From the NCBI GenBank assembly GCA_038217425.1, contig JBBQPM010000046.1, positions 1 to 41,081 of the forward strand: DNA of 41,081 nucleotides. The letters are read 5' to 3'. Below are positions 22,036 to 31,533 of the stretch, one piece after another; position 1 is the first letter of the stretch; every line of letters begins with the position of its first letter. The notes below the pieces were generated by a model. The model ran no database searches, was not told the DNA's origin, and saw only the letters and a program-made list of their open reading frames with translations. The stretch comes from JAIEPT01 sp038217425 (lineage in GTDB: Bacteria > Planctomycetota > Planctomycetia > Gemmatales > Gemmataceae). The translations under genes and the position numbers were made by a program.

Positions 22036-24039
22036 TTATTTCCCCTTTTCCGATCCTCCAAGGATCGACATGCGTCCGTCGACGCCGACCGTCCATGGCT
22101 CGGTGGAGCGCGGAATGGCGCCGATGTCCGGCGCGCTGGCGCTCGGAAACGGATCGGGCCAGTCGGCGGGGATCGGTTGGCCTGACTTGAGCGCGGGGCT
22201 GTCCGCTTGCAAGCGCAGGTCGTGCGGGAAGTTGACGAACTTCGGGTCGGCCACGCGGTCGTGCGTCGTCCACCCGGCTTCGTATACCTTGCGACTGGCC
22301 GCGTAGAGCGGACTCGCGCGGAACTTGGCGAACGGGTCGCCCTTCACGTTCGGGCCATCCTTTATGCCCCAGAGCAGGTTGCCCCCCTCGCGGAGTTGAC
22401 CCGTTTCCTTGAGATTCAGCACGGTTCCGGGCACTTTCTCGCTCTGCACGAGGATGTTGTTGAAGAAATCGCGCTCGGTGTTGCGCAGGGCGCCGGCCAT
22501 GCCGAACAGGAACGCGTCGCGGAAGACGGGGACGCTACGCACCATCGTATTCTGGTAGAAGCGCATGACGGGATAGATCGGGCTGCCGTGATCGCCGAGC
22601 ATGTGCCCTTCGTGACGGAGGAAGTCGCCGGTGTCGTCGGCCTTGCCGGGGAGTTGGTAGTAGACGCCGCCGCGCTGGTCGATGATGTTGCGGAAGACGT
22701 AGACGCCCGATTTCGGGGCGTGTTCGCTCGGGGCTTCGTCCTTGTCCATCTCGTGCTGGGTGAAGACGCTGAGGCATCGGCCGATGCGGTTCTGGTAGAT
22801 GTAGATCGTGTGCCCGCGCAATTTGGGGCCGCACTCGATGCCATCGTCGTTGAAGTTGTCGATGAAGTTGTGATGGAACTGCAGGTTCTTCACGAAGCGG
22901 AAGAAGGCGAAATCGTGGTCGTCGGTGAATTCGCTGTAGGCGATCTCGATGTTCTCGTTGCCGGGCTGGTTGTTCTGGAAGACGATCTGGTACGATGCGG
23001 TGCCGTAGTACTTCATATGCGCCCGGCCCGACCACGGGGCAGCAAGACCGCGGAAGGCGCAGTTCGTAACGCGGATCTCCTTCGAAGCGTTGACGAGCAG
23101 GCAAGGGAAGCCGCCGAAGACGGTGAGGTGGTCGAGGTGAATGTGTTCGGAACCGTAGATCTCGATCATGGCACTGCCGGTGGCGCCGCGAAAGACGATG
23201 CCTTCGACGCGGACGTGTTTGACGCCGTTGATGCGCAAGACGGCGTCGCCGAACCCGGCGGCGACGACGAGACGCAGCTTGCGCGGATCGGTCTCGCCGC
23301 GATACGCCTTGTCTCCCAGGCCCGGCAGCTGCGAATGGGCCAGGCGAATGTGAATGCGGCCCGTTTCGCGGTTGAACCACAGGCCCGGCCCGCAGTAGAC
23401 GCCCCCCTTCTTTTTGTCTTCGGGACGGTACTCGCTGTTGGACCGCAGGTCGGCGAGGTTGCGGTAGCCGTGCAACGGCACCATCGAGTCGCCGAAATTG
23501 CCCAGGGCGAGCGGCCGTTCGTCTTCAATGCCCCACAATGGCTCCCACGCGGCCGGCAGAAACTGCTGCGGAATCTTGCGGTCGTCGACGCCCACGTATG
23601 ACCGCGTCGAGACGTATTCTCCCTCGGCTCCGTCGGCGCTCGGCTCCCAGCTCGTTTCGGGCGTTTCGTAAAACTCACGCAAACCGCCGTCGATGACCGC
23701 CAACTCGCCGGGGTAGGAGACAATGGCGATCGGCGCCTCCGCGGTTCCGGATTTCGTCAGGCGGACTTTCTCGTAGTAAGTGCCGCCGCGCAGGTACAAC
23801 GTCTGTCCCGGCTTGAGGCGGTTGGCGCCGTACTGCACGGTCTTCCAGGGCTTTTCTTTCGTGCCGTCCCAGGCGTCGTTCCCCTTGGCCGCGTCGACGA
23901 AAAACGTCGGGCCCTTGGCGAGCGGCCGTTGGGTGGCGACGGGAAGGGGCCGCATCGGCGCATGCGATGCATACTTCGTTTGAGCCGACAGGCTCGCGGC
24001 AGTGAACAGCAGCGCGCAGGCGATTCGTGAGATGAGCAT
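22036..24039 (-). CDS. Secreted right-handed parallel beta-helix protein
   Basis: The 667-aa protein has a signal peptide (SRIACALLFTAASLSAQ). It continues with the DUF1565/pectate-lyase-like opening TFFVDAAKGNDAWDGTKEKPWKTVQYGA and LYLRGGTYYEKVRLTKSG. Tandem beta-helix turns follow (VEGIVFRGATGSAMIEIYG, IHLDHLTVFGG, LLVNASKEIRVTNCAFRG). The C-terminal part adds a region rich in DPKFVNFPHDLRLQADSPALKSG, typical of planctomycete right-handed beta-helix proteins. These bind or cleave polysaccharides; catalytic residues could not be assigned. A GAGGAA site precedes the ATG. Confidence 0.9.
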   Translation of the reverse strand: MLISRIACALLFTAASLSAQTKYASHAPMRPLPVATQRPLAKGPTFFVDAAKGNDAWDGTKEKPWKTVQYGANRLKPGQTLYLRGGTYYEKVRLTKSGTAEAPIAIVSYPGELAVIDGGLREFYETPETSWEPSADGAEGEYVSTRSYVGVDDRKIPQQFLPAAWEPLWGIEDERPLALGNFGDSMVPLHGYRNLADLRSNSEYRPEDKKKGGVYCGPGLWFNRETGRIHIRLAHSQLPGLGDKAYRGETDPRKLRLVVAAGFGDAVLRINGVKHVRVEGIVFRGATGSAMIEIYGSEHIHLDHLTVFGGFPCLLVNASKEIRVTNCAFRGLAAPWSGRAHMKYYGTASYQIVFQNNQPGNENIEIAYSEFTDDHDFAFFRFVKNLQFHHNFIDNFNDDGIECGPKLRGHTIYIYQNRIGRCLSVFTQHEMDKDEAPSEHAPKSGVYVFRNIIDQRGGVYYQLPGKADDTGDFLRHEGHMLGDHGSPIYPVMRFYQNTMVRSVPVFRDAFLFGMAGALRNTERDFFNNILVQSEKVPGTVLNLKETGQLREGGNLLWGIKDGPNVKGDPFAKFRASPLYAASRKVYEAGWTTHDRVADPKFVNFPHDLRLQADSPALKSGQPIPADWPDPFPSASAPDIGAIPRSTEPWTVGVDGRMSILGGSEKGK

Positions 24040-24153
24040 GAGTTCCTCGTCGTGAGGGGCGATGTTGGCGGGTCATTGCAGTCTACCGGCGCCAGCGTCC
24101 CGTGCAAGACAATTCAAGGAACTCTTCATGGGCTCAGGAACTTCGCCTACCGT

Positions 24154-27100
24154 CTACTCCCCCGCCGCAGAGGTTGGCGCCGTCGGCGTCGCGGGGATCT
24201 CTTTGCCGCTCGGCCACATACGGCGGACGAACCAATAGCCGATGTAGAGCAGCGCCATCCAGGGCACCACAAAAAGCAAGCCGACGACGAGAAACTGTAG
24301 GCTGACCGCCAGGCCGCGGACGCTCATGCTCAGGCCGGAGCTGAAACCCGATCGGAAGCCCTGGTCTCTGCCGACAATCGGACTGCTCGTCGCCATCGTG
24401 AGTTGAATGCGTGCCAGTGCGAGCTTGCCGTCGGGGGCCGTCGGATCCTGCGTCGCGTTCTGCTCGAGTATCTTTCCCGATGCCTGAATTTTGCCCCGGA
24501 TCGCCTGCAGCGCACTGAGCGGGACGTCGTAGGTGACCACAGCCACGATCACGCCGTTCTCCGTGTGATGCACCTTCGGGTTCGACACGCGTCCCTGGGT
24601 GGTCAGTACCTGGGCGTTGATCTGCTCCAGCTTCTCGATCACGTTTTCGGTCTCGAGCTTGACGGTGACGGTTTCGCGCGGCTTGATGCCGGCGGCACTG
24701 ACCAGATCGACCAGGAAGGCGACGTTGGCGTCGGTCGAGTTCTCGCCACTGGCATTGGGCTCTTCCTTACGGGTCAGGACTTCGCCCAGATCGTTCAGCA
24801 CGCTCAGCAGTCGGGCGTCTTCGGGCTTGCGGGCGGCGAACTCGAGGTGAGCGCGGGTGTTCTGCCGATCCGTCTCGTTGATCGACGACTGATCGACGTA
24901 CGTCTTGGATTTGCTCAACTCCGTGCGGATTTGCGCATACGCCTTGCTCACGTCGGCGACGGCGACCTGCAGTAGCACGCGTTCCCGAGCGGGAATCGTC
25001 AGCGCGTTGACCAGATGCAGCCGGAATGCCACCTTGGAATCGAGCGCCGACTCGTTATCGGCACGGCGCTGGGCCTGCCTGGTCATGACTTCGCCCGCTT
25101 CCGTCAGCATCTTGAGAATCTGTTCGTTCGCGGGCTTCTGCACGTCGAACTCCAGAATCGCATGCACGTTTCGGCGATCGTTCTCGTTGAGCTTGTCGGT
25201 GTGAATCTTCGCCTTGGCTTTGACGATCTGATCGCGCAGTTCCTGAAAGACCTTGGGGACGTCGACGGCCGCCACTTGAAGGTCGACGCTGTCGCGGGCC
25301 GGCACCTTGTCCACGTTCCACAGTTCGAGGCGGATGAAGACCTTGGTATCGGTGAGGTTGGGGTTGTCGGCCTGGCGCTGGACATGGCGGGTAATGACCT
25401 CGCCGGCCGAGCCGAGCTTCTGGATCAAGTCGGTATGTTCGGGCCTGAGCACGTCGAAATCGATGCTGGCGAAGACGTTCTGCCGATCTTGCTCCTGCAC
25501 CTGCGCCACGATGCGAGCTTTGGCCTTGGACTTGCTGATCTCGTCGCGCAGCTGCTGGAACGCCTTGGGCACATCCGTGACCGCGACGCGAAGCGTGACG
25601 AGTTCGCGGGCGGCGATGTTGGCCGAGCTGACGAGGGCGATGTTGAATTGAACCTTGGTGTCGGTGACGTTGGCGACCTCGGTTCGGCGCACGACGTTCC
25701 GCGACAGGACCTCGCCGGAGTCGATGAGGAGTTGCAGCATTGCCGCGTCGTCGGGCCGAGGGACGTCGAGATCGATCTGCCCGGTGACGTTGAGGCGGTC
25801 CTGCTCCTGCATCTGCGAGTTGATGAACCGCGCCTTCGCCTTGGCCAACCTGTCGCGCAGCTCCGCGAACGCCTTGGCGACGTCCGGGACCGCAATCCGC
25901 ATCGTCACGGTTTCGCGGGCGGGAATGTTGGCGGCGTTGACGAGCTGCAAGTCGATGCGCACCTTGGCGTCGGTGACGTTGGCGTCGTCCGCGCGGCGCT
26001 GGAGTTGACGGAAGAGGACCTCGCCGGCGCCGGTGATGGTTTCAAGTACCGTGAGGTCTTCGGGCCGATTGACATCGACGTCGATCTTGGCGGAGACGTT
26101 CTCGCGGTCCTGTTCGTTGACCTGGGCGTCGCGAATGCGGGCTTTCGACTTGTCGATCTGAGCGCGAATGAGCTTGTAGGCTTTCGGCACGTCGTTGACG
26201 GCCACGCGGATCTGCACCGTCTCGCGGGCGGCGACGTTGGCGAGGTTGTAGATGCTGACGAAGAACTGCGAATCGCCGCGCTTCACCTTGGTGTCGCGCG
26301 CCGGCGGGCCGCCCTGGCTGGTCCGCCCGCGATCGACTTCCAGCCGCGCCATGGCGCCGAGCTGCTTGAGCCGGTCGCGCATCGGGCCCGACTGGTCCGG
26401 GGCGATTTCGAAGTGGATGACGGCGTTGAACTGTCCCCCCGCATGCTGTTTCAACTCGGACTTGGAGATGCGCCCCTTCAGCTCCGTGACGGCATCGATC
26501 GCCAACTTGTACGCCTTCTCGACCTCCTCGACCTCGATACCGGCGCTCACGCGTTCCGTCTCCAGAAGATCGATCGCCTGACGCAGCTCCTTCTCGACCA
26601 TCTGGATGGTGATCGTGCTCAGCGCGGCCTGGTTGGCGTAGTAACGGAGCGTCCCTTCGATCTCTTCGATCTTCGTGCGCCAGATGCCCAGCTCCTTCTC
26701 GGCCAGGAGGAGATCCTTGATGACCCCTTTGCCCTCCTTGATGATCTGGATGAGCCGTTCTTCCATGGTGCGAGATGCCTTGAGCTGGCTTTCGAGATCG
26801 GTGTACTGCTTGGTGACGTCCTGACTGCCGATCTGCTGGACTTTGAGTTCGCCGAACTTGCCCAGATCGCGGCGCAGTTTGAGGACGAACTCGTCGAGTT
26901 GCTCGGGGGGCATGCGCACGACGACCGAGCCGGCGACCTTGCCGTTGGGGCGTTTCTCGCTGTTGACGGTGTTGATGAAGGCGCCCTTGGTCTCGATGAT
27001 GAGCTTGGTCAGCGTGGCGACGCCGACGTCGAACGATTCGACTTCGAACTCGATGGTTCCCGTACGAATGATGCGCCGCTGCACCTGGACCGGGACGTCC

Positions 27101-28209
27101 GTCGCGGGGGCATCGGCAGGCTTGGGCTTGGTTTCCTGCTGACTGGTCGGCTGTTCCGCCTTGGGCTCGGCGGGGGGCGTTTTTTTCTCTTCCTCGTTGC
27201 CTTTCTCGGCCGCCTCGCCCTTGTCTTTGCCCTCGCCCTTGCGTTCGTAGATCGTGCCTTCGCCAAACGGCGCAAATTTCGGCGGCGCCGTCGACAGCGA
27301 AGCATGCGTGGTCTTTTTGTCATCCCCTTCTTTGTGCTGGGGCGGCATCGGCATCGTCGGCTGGACGACGGGTACTATCGTCGGCGACGGAAAGACAGGC
27401 ACGACCGGCGAAACGCTAGGGGGCGAGGGTGGCATAATCAGACCTGCGCCCGGCCCCGGGTTCGGGCTCGGCAGATAGCCCGGAGGTAGCGGTGGGACTA
27501 CCGTCGCGATGACGGGCAGTTGCGGCGCAGGCGAGGCTACTTCACCCTTGGGTTCCTTGGTGAGAAGAGAATCGTCTAAAGTGTCTAAAGTGTACTTCTT
27601 GTCGCCGACTTCATTGAGAGCCACGGTCTTGTCTTTTTTGCCTTCGGACGAATCACGCCCATCGAACAAAGTCGATTTGGGCGATGATGGCTGACGGAAG
27701 AGAATAGAGCCCGCAAGAAACGTCGGAACAGTTTCCTTCTCGCGTCCGTCTTCTTCTATATTCCCTTTCGTAGGTTTCTCGTCACCGTAAACCAGAATCG
27801 TACCGCCAGCCAGATCCGGGCCCAACTTAAAGCCACCCGACTCCTTTCGCTGATCGCCATCCAATTTTAAGATCGTCTCCGACAGGAAGCCGCCGATCGC
27901 CATTACCATGAGTATCGACACACAGGTCGCGAGGATCTTGAATGTCTTCGGGGAAGGGCGCCGCTGCGGCTTGACCGTCGTTTCGGTCGTGCGGAGCCGC
28001 GCTACCATAGTTTCCCCTAACTCCGACGCGGCGCGGGTCTCGGCGAACAAGGCGCTCATCTCGCGATTCAGCTCCCCCAGTTCGTCAAGCGTGCGCTGGC
28101 ACTCGCGACACTGGCCGACGTGACGCTGGACCCGGCCGCGGTCGGCGACGTTCAGGCCCCCGGCGGAATAAAGCGGCAACGATTCTTGCACCCACAGATG
28201 TTCCGACAT
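24154..28209 (-). CDS. Giant anti-sigma-like protein: zinc finger, DUF4349 and six DUF4349-like repeats
   Basis: The 1351-aa protein begins with a zinc-binding anti-sigma domain, with His30, Cys34 and Cys37 in HVGQCREC. A first membrane helix is at residues 90-110 (ILATCVSILMVMAIGGFL). A Pro/Lys/Glu-rich linker follows (about 190-370). A DUF4349 domain starts with RRIIRTGTIEFEVESF and includes QQIGSQDVTKQYTDLESQLKASR and coiled-coil helices. Six repeats of about 103 residues (consensus core N-IPARETVTMRVAV-DVPKAFQELRD) come next. A C-terminal membrane helix (SLQFLVVGLLFVVPWMALLYIGYWFV) ends the protein. DUF4349 proteins are usually about 300 aa and single-copy. The gene starts 10 bp after an ECF sigma gene, so it is probably its membrane-bound anti-sigma factor; the repeats would lie outside the cytoplasm and sense something. 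A GAGGAA site precedes the ATG. Confidence 0.9.
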   Translation of the reverse strand: MSEHLWVQESLPLYSAGGLNVADRGRVQRHVGQCRECQRTLDELGELNREMSALFAETRAASELGETMVARLRTTETTVKPQRRPSPKTFKILATCVSILMVMAIGGFLSETILKLDGDQRKESGGFKLGPDLAGGTILVYGDEKPTKGNIEEDGREKETVPTFLAGSILFRQPSSPKSTLFDGRDSSEGKKDKTVALNEVGDKKYTLDTLDDSLLTKEPKGEVASPAPQLPVIATVVPPLPPGYLPSPNPGPGAGLIMPPSPPSVSPVVPVFPSPTIVPVVQPTMPMPPQHKEGDDKKTTHASLSTAPPKFAPFGEGTIYERKGEGKDKGEAAEKGNEEEKKTPPAEPKAEQPTSQQETKPKPADAPATDVPVQVQRRIIRTGTIEFEVESFDVGVATLTKLIIETKGAFINTVNSEKRPNGKVAGSVVVRMPPEQLDEFVLKLRRDLGKFGELKVQQIGSQDVTKQYTDLESQLKASRTMEERLIQIIKEGKGVIKDLLLAEKELGIWRTKIEEIEGTLRYYANQAALSTITIQMVEKELRQAIDLLETERVSAGIEVEEVEKAYKLAIDAVTELKGRISKSELKQHAGGQFNAVIHFEIAPDQSGPMRDRLKQLGAMARLEVDRGRTSQGGPPARDTKVKRGDSQFFVSIYNLANVAARETVQIRVAVNDVPKAYKLIRAQIDKSKARIRDAQVNEQDRENVSAKIDVDVNRPEDLTVLETITGAGEVLFRQLQRRADDANVTDAKVRIDLQLVNAANIPARETVTMRIAVPDVAKAFAELRDRLAKAKARFINSQMQEQDRLNVTGQIDLDVPRPDDAAMLQLLIDSGEVLSRNVVRRTEVANVTDTKVQFNIALVSSANIAARELVTLRVAVTDVPKAFQQLRDEISKSKAKARIVAQVQEQDRQNVFASIDFDVLRPEHTDLIQKLGSAGEVITRHVQRQADNPNLTDTKVFIRLELWNVDKVPARDSVDLQVAAVDVPKVFQELRDQIVKAKAKIHTDKLNENDRRNVHAILEFDVQKPANEQILKMLTEAGEVMTRQAQRRADNESALDSKVAFRLHLVNALTIPARERVLLQVAVADVSKAYAQIRTELSKSKTYVDQSSINETDRQNTRAHLEFAARKPEDARLLSVLNDLGEVLTRKEEPNASGENSTDANVAFLVDLVSAAGIKPRETVTVKLETENVIEKLEQINAQVLTTQGRVSNPKVHHTENGVIVAVVTYDVPLSALQAIRGKIQASGKILEQNATQDPTAPDGKLALARIQLTMATSSPIVGRDQGFRSGFSSGLSMSVRGLAVSLQFLVVGLLFVVPWMALLYIGYWFVRRMWPSGKEIPATPTAPTSAAGE
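24550..26290 (-). repeat. Six tandem 309-bp coding repeats in the DUF4349-type gene
   Basis: The motif CGCGGGC...ATGTTG, encoding the N-x-x-ARE-x-V core, recurs near 26221, 25912, 25603, 25290, 24985 and 24675, a spacing of about 309 bp (103 codons). Each unit carries NEQDRxNV and RPEDxxxL motifs, and a more divergent seventh unit precedes them (RVSAGIEVEEVEKAYKLA). DNA identity is moderate, so these are old duplications kept under selection. Confidence 0.8.
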
Positions 28210-28219
28210 GACTCATTCC

Positions 28220-28825
28220 TCACTTCGGTTCGACCAGCGCCCGGTTCGTTTTCCCATGCTCCAGTGCGAATTCCGGTCCCAGGCGTTCGCGAAAGAGCTT
28301 CAACCCGCGATACAAAACCCCACGCAGCGCCGACTGCGTCCGACCCAGCTCTGCCGCCAGGACGGCCGCATCCGCGCCCGCAATATAATGCAGCGTGAGC
28401 GGCAGCCGATATTCCTCCGGCAGCGCCCGCAGCACATCGAGCACACGTTCGCGCGTTTCAGCGCGCTCCGCGGCTTCCTCCGGCCCCGGCCCCGCGGCCG
28501 GCACTAACAACAGCAAATCGACATCGACGTACGCCCCGCCGCCGCGCTTCTTGCGCGTGTGATAGCGGACGTCATCGGTAAGGACGTTGTGGGCGATGGC
28601 CAGCAGCCAACGCCTGAGATGCGCGGGATCCTTGAGCCGGGCCAACGATCGATACGCGAGCAGCCAGGTCTCCTGAAGAAGATCTTCGGCTCGATGTCGA
28701 TCGCCCGTCTCCAAATAGAGATGGGCGAAAACCAGGCGCGAAGTCCGGCGAACGACTTCCTCAAACGCCGTGCGGTCGCCGGCCTGAGCGCGAGACACCA
28801 GGGATAGATCCGATTCGTCGTGCAT
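28220..28825 (-). CDS. ECF RNA polymerase sigma factor
   Basis: The 201-aa protein is a complete extracytoplasmic-function sigma factor. Sigma region 2 spans about residues 8-85 (AFEEVVRRTSRLVFAHLYLETGDRHRAEDLLQETWLLAYRSL, with the core-binding RWLLAIAHNVLTDDVR). Region 4 is at about 120-180 (RVLDVLRALPEEYRLPLTLHYIAGADAAVLAAELGRTQSALRGVLYRGLKLFRERLG), with the helix-turn-helix that reads the -35 box. The gene leads the operon; the anti-sigma/DUF4349 gene follows 10 bp after its stop. A linker rich in A/P/E separates the domains. Its regulon cannot be predicted from this window; no matching promoter motif was found near it. Confidence 0.95.
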   Translation of the reverse strand: MHDESDLSLVSRAQAGDRTAFEEVVRRTSRLVFAHLYLETGDRHRAEDLLQETWLLAYRSLARLKDPAHLRRWLLAIAHNVLTDDVRYHTRKKRGGGAYVDVDLLLLVPAAGPGPEEAAERAETRERVLDVLRALPEEYRLPLTLHYIAGADAAVLAAELGRTQSALRGVLYRGLKLFRERLGPEFALEHGKTNRALVEPK

Positions 28826-28895
28826 GGGGTACTCTACCCTTACTAGACGACAACCGAACCCATGGCGCTCGCGCTGGAGTTTCTCGAAGGACGAT

Positions 28896-30032
28896 TCACT
28901 GCTTCGGGGTTTCGTGCCGAATCCTCAGATGTGCGAGATAGATGTTGGCAGGATTGTTGCCGACGCCCTTGAGCTGGGGGTACTCGTGCGAGGAATAATA
29001 GGCCAGCAGCACGGTATCGCCGGCGGGGGCGTCGGCGAAACTCTGGTACGCACAGTCGCCGCCGCTGGGGAGGGTCCAGGGCTTTTCGATTCCCTGGGCG
29101 TGTACCGTCCAGAGCCGAACGACCGCGGGAAAACCGACGCGGTCTTTCGAGTCGGGGACATCGCGCGCGGCCAACAGGATGCCGCCTTTCTTCGTCATAT
29201 GCAGGGCGGGCCCGCCGAAGTTGCCGGCTCCCGTCGAGTACGCTTTCCAGGGGCCCAGCGGCGGGGCGCCCAGAACGACGACGCCGGGACCGGAGTTACG
29301 AATTGCGGACACCATTGTTCCGTCCGGCGTCCAGGCAAGGTCGGCCTCATGGCCCCAGCCACTGCCGCCCCCCTGGTTCAAAGCGCTCGTCGGGCCTTCG
29401 CCGTAATTGTGGAGCGCCTTGAAGTGGACGCCGTCCTCCGAGCGATACAGGATCAGGCCAAACGTCCGTCCGCTTTTTTCCTTGATGCCGCAGCGGCCCA
29501 GGCTGTAGAAGGCGCCGTCAGGCCCTTTGCGAATGCGAAACAGCCAGCGACGTTGCGAGGTGAACTTCAGCGGATTATCGGCCTGCGGCTGAACGAACTC
29601 CGTCTGGAGTTCCTGCGGTTCGCTCCACTTCAAGCCGTCGACCGACTGCGAATAAAAATCTTCCTTCGAATGAAACACGACCTGGACCTTGCCCTTGTTG
29701 TCGAAAACGAGCGGATCGCGTGCGTCATAATCGCGCTTGAACTCGGCGACTTTCTCCCATTTCTTCAAATCCGAGACCGCAGCGCGGATGACGACGATCG
29801 TCGACTCCTTGGCCTGATGCGATTCGGCGCTGCGAAAGGTGACGTAGTAAAAGTCGCCGACGCGAGCAATGCCGGGAAAGCCGTTGTGTCGGCCGTCGTT
29901 CCAGATGGTCTGCACCCAGACGCTGTCGACCTGAGCTTTGGGGAACGGCTTGATTTCCGGCGCCTGTTTCTTCTCCTGCGCCCAAAGCGCGACCGGAAAA
30001 ATCAGGGCCAGAACGATGGAAAGCGCCTTCAT
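28896..30032 (-). CDS. Secreted BNR/sialidase-like beta-propeller protein
   Basis: The 378-aa protein has a signal peptide (MKALSIVLALIFPVALWAQ). A series of blades follows with the pattern of BNR/Asp-box families, for example YVTFRSAESHQAKESTIVVIRA, FHSKEDFYSQSVDGLKWSEP and LILYRSEDGVHFKAL. Sialidase-type catalytic residues (Arg triad, Tyr) could not be assigned, so it may be a glycosidase or only a carbohydrate-binding propeller. It ends 71 bp upstream of the ECF sigma start and is not part of that operon's message. A good GGAGAG site precedes the ATG. Confidence 0.8.
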   Translation of the reverse strand: MKALSIVLALIFPVALWAQEKKQAPEIKPFPKAQVDSVWVQTIWNDGRHNGFPGIARVGDFYYVTFRSAESHQAKESTIVVIRAAVSDLKKWEKVAEFKRDYDARDPLVFDNKGKVQVVFHSKEDFYSQSVDGLKWSEPQELQTEFVQPQADNPLKFTSQRRWLFRIRKGPDGAFYSLGRCGIKEKSGRTFGLILYRSEDGVHFKALHNYGEGPTSALNQGGGSGWGHEADLAWTPDGTMVSAIRNSGPGVVVLGAPPLGPWKAYSTGAGNFGGPALHMTKKGGILLAARDVPDSKDRVGFPAVVRLWTVHAQGIEKPWTLPSGGDCAYQSFADAPAGDTVLLAYYSSHEYPQLKGVGNNPANIYLAHLRIRHETPKQ

Positions 30033-30147
30033 GAGAGTCTCTCCTTCGAGGGGGGATCGTGAGCGACGGAAGTTACGATGAGCCGTTCAATTTTGACCGC
30101 ACACGGTATAAGATACGTACATCCGATTTCTTCGCAACGAGGCACCC

Positions 30148-31476
30148 GTGCAATTCACTCGGCGACGCTGGCTTGAAGTGGGGAGTTCCAGCCTTCTCGG
30201 TTTGAACTGGCCGAAGGCGCTCGCTGCCGACGCGGCCGCGCCCGGCAGGCGCTCGGGTTCGGCCAAGAGCTGTCTGGTGATCTTCTTGTGGGGCGGACCG
30301 GGGCAGCAGGATTTGTGGGATCTGAAGCCGCACGCCCCGGCGGAGGTCCGCGGCGCGTACCGCCCCATCGCCACCACGGTCGCTGGCTTGCAGATTAGCG
30401 AAATGCTGCCGGCGCTGGCGCGGCACGCGCATCTTTTCACCCTCGTTCGCTCCGTCACGCACAAAGACTTTGAGCATGGCTCCGCAGCCTATCTGGCACT
30501 CACCGGGCAACTTCATCCGCTCCCCGGTACCAACACTCCGGCCCGGCCCGAAGACTTTCCCACGTACGCGTCTGTGGTCAGCAGCCTTCGCCGCGCTCCG
30601 ACCGGCCTGCCGTCCGCGGTCACCTTGGGCCCGCAGATCCACCAGGGAAATCGTCCGCCCGTCGCCGGGCAAAGCGCCGGCTTTCTCGGACAGAAGTTCA
30701 ACCCGTTTCGAGTTGCTGAAGATCCGAGCCAGGACGATTTCCAGGTCGAAACGCTCACTCCCCTGCTCGAGCTTCCGGGGCCGCGTCTGGAAGATCGGCG
30801 GCAACTGCTGCGCGGACTGGAGAATCGTCGGCGCCACTCAGATTCGACGCTCGAGGGAATGGATAGCCATTTTCAGCAGGCGTTCGAAATGCTGCAATCC
30901 AGCCGGGTGCGGCGCGCTTTCCAGCTCGATCAGGAATCGCGCGGCCTGCGCGATCGCTACGGTTGGAGCCGATTCGGGCAAACGCTGCTCTTGGCTCGGC
31001 GACTCATCGAGGCCGGCGTTCCGTTCCTGACGTTGAACTGGGCGCGCCAGAATGCCGACCAGTGGGACACGCACAAGCAAACGTATCCGAAGTTGCGCGA
31101 ATTGCTGCCGCCGTTCGATCAAGGGCTGGCGACGTTGCTGGGCGACCTACGAGATCGCGGCCTGCTCGATTCGACGTTGGTGTACTGCCTGGGAGAATTC
31201 GGCCGCACGCCGCGAATCAACGCCGACGCGGGCCGCGATCATTGGCCCGATTGTTATTCCGTACTGCTAGCCGGAGGCGGCGTCGGACAGGGTCAAGTCG
31301 TCGGCGCGTCGGATCGCCTGGCGGCGTACCCCACGGCGCAGGCGATGAGTCCCTGGGACTTGGCGGCCACGCTTTATCATTGTCTTGGCATCGACCCGGC
31401 CACCCATCTGCAGGATTCACTGGGCCGGGATTATCTCTTGTCTTCGGGAAGGGTGATTCCCGCGCTGCTGCGATGA
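30148..31476 (+). CDS. DUF1501 protein (sulfatase/alkaline-phosphatase-like fold)
   Basis: The 442-aa protein begins at a GTG. It has a Tat-like leader (MQFTRRRWLEVGSSSLLGL) and the DUF1501 signatures CLVIFLWGGPGQQDLWDLKPHAPAEVRG, near the C-terminus CLGEFGRTPRIN, and later DRLAAYPTAQAMSPWDLAATLYHCLGID. DUF1501 proteins are very abundant in planctomycetes and usually stand near DUF1549 or cytochrome-type genes; their role is unsettled, with a phosphatase/sulfatase-like metallo fold likely. This copy is divergent from the sialidase-like gene on the other strand, and is read alone. Confidence 0.9.
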   Translation: MQFTRRRWLEVGSSSLLGLNWPKALAADAAAPGRRSGSAKSCLVIFLWGGPGQQDLWDLKPHAPAEVRGAYRPIATTVAGLQISEMLPALARHAHLFTLVRSVTHKDFEHGSAAYLALTGQLHPLPGTNTPARPEDFPTYASVVSSLRRAPTGLPSAVTLGPQIHQGNRPPVAGQSAGFLGQKFNPFRVAEDPSQDDFQVETLTPLLELPGPRLEDRRQLLRGLENRRRHSDSTLEGMDSHFQQAFEMLQSSRVRRAFQLDQESRGLRDRYGWSRFGQTLLLARRLIEAGVPFLTLNWARQNADQWDTHKQTYPKLRELLPPFDQGLATLLGDLRDRGLLDSTLVYCLGEFGRTPRINADAGRDHWPDCYSVLLAGGGVGQGQVVGASDRLAAYPTAQAMSPWDLAATLYHCLGIDPATHLQDSLGRDYLLSSGRVIPALLR

Positions 31477-31533
31477 AGTCCTCGCCGCATTCCTGACCCA
31501 ATTCTTCCGATTTTCGCAGGGCTACGGCGAGGG

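Noticed and set aside
24403..27489. Very long plus-strand open frames opposite the DUF4349-type gene
   Set aside because: They are shadows caused by high GC at third positions; the minus strand has the recognisable domains, ribosome-binding site and operon partner.
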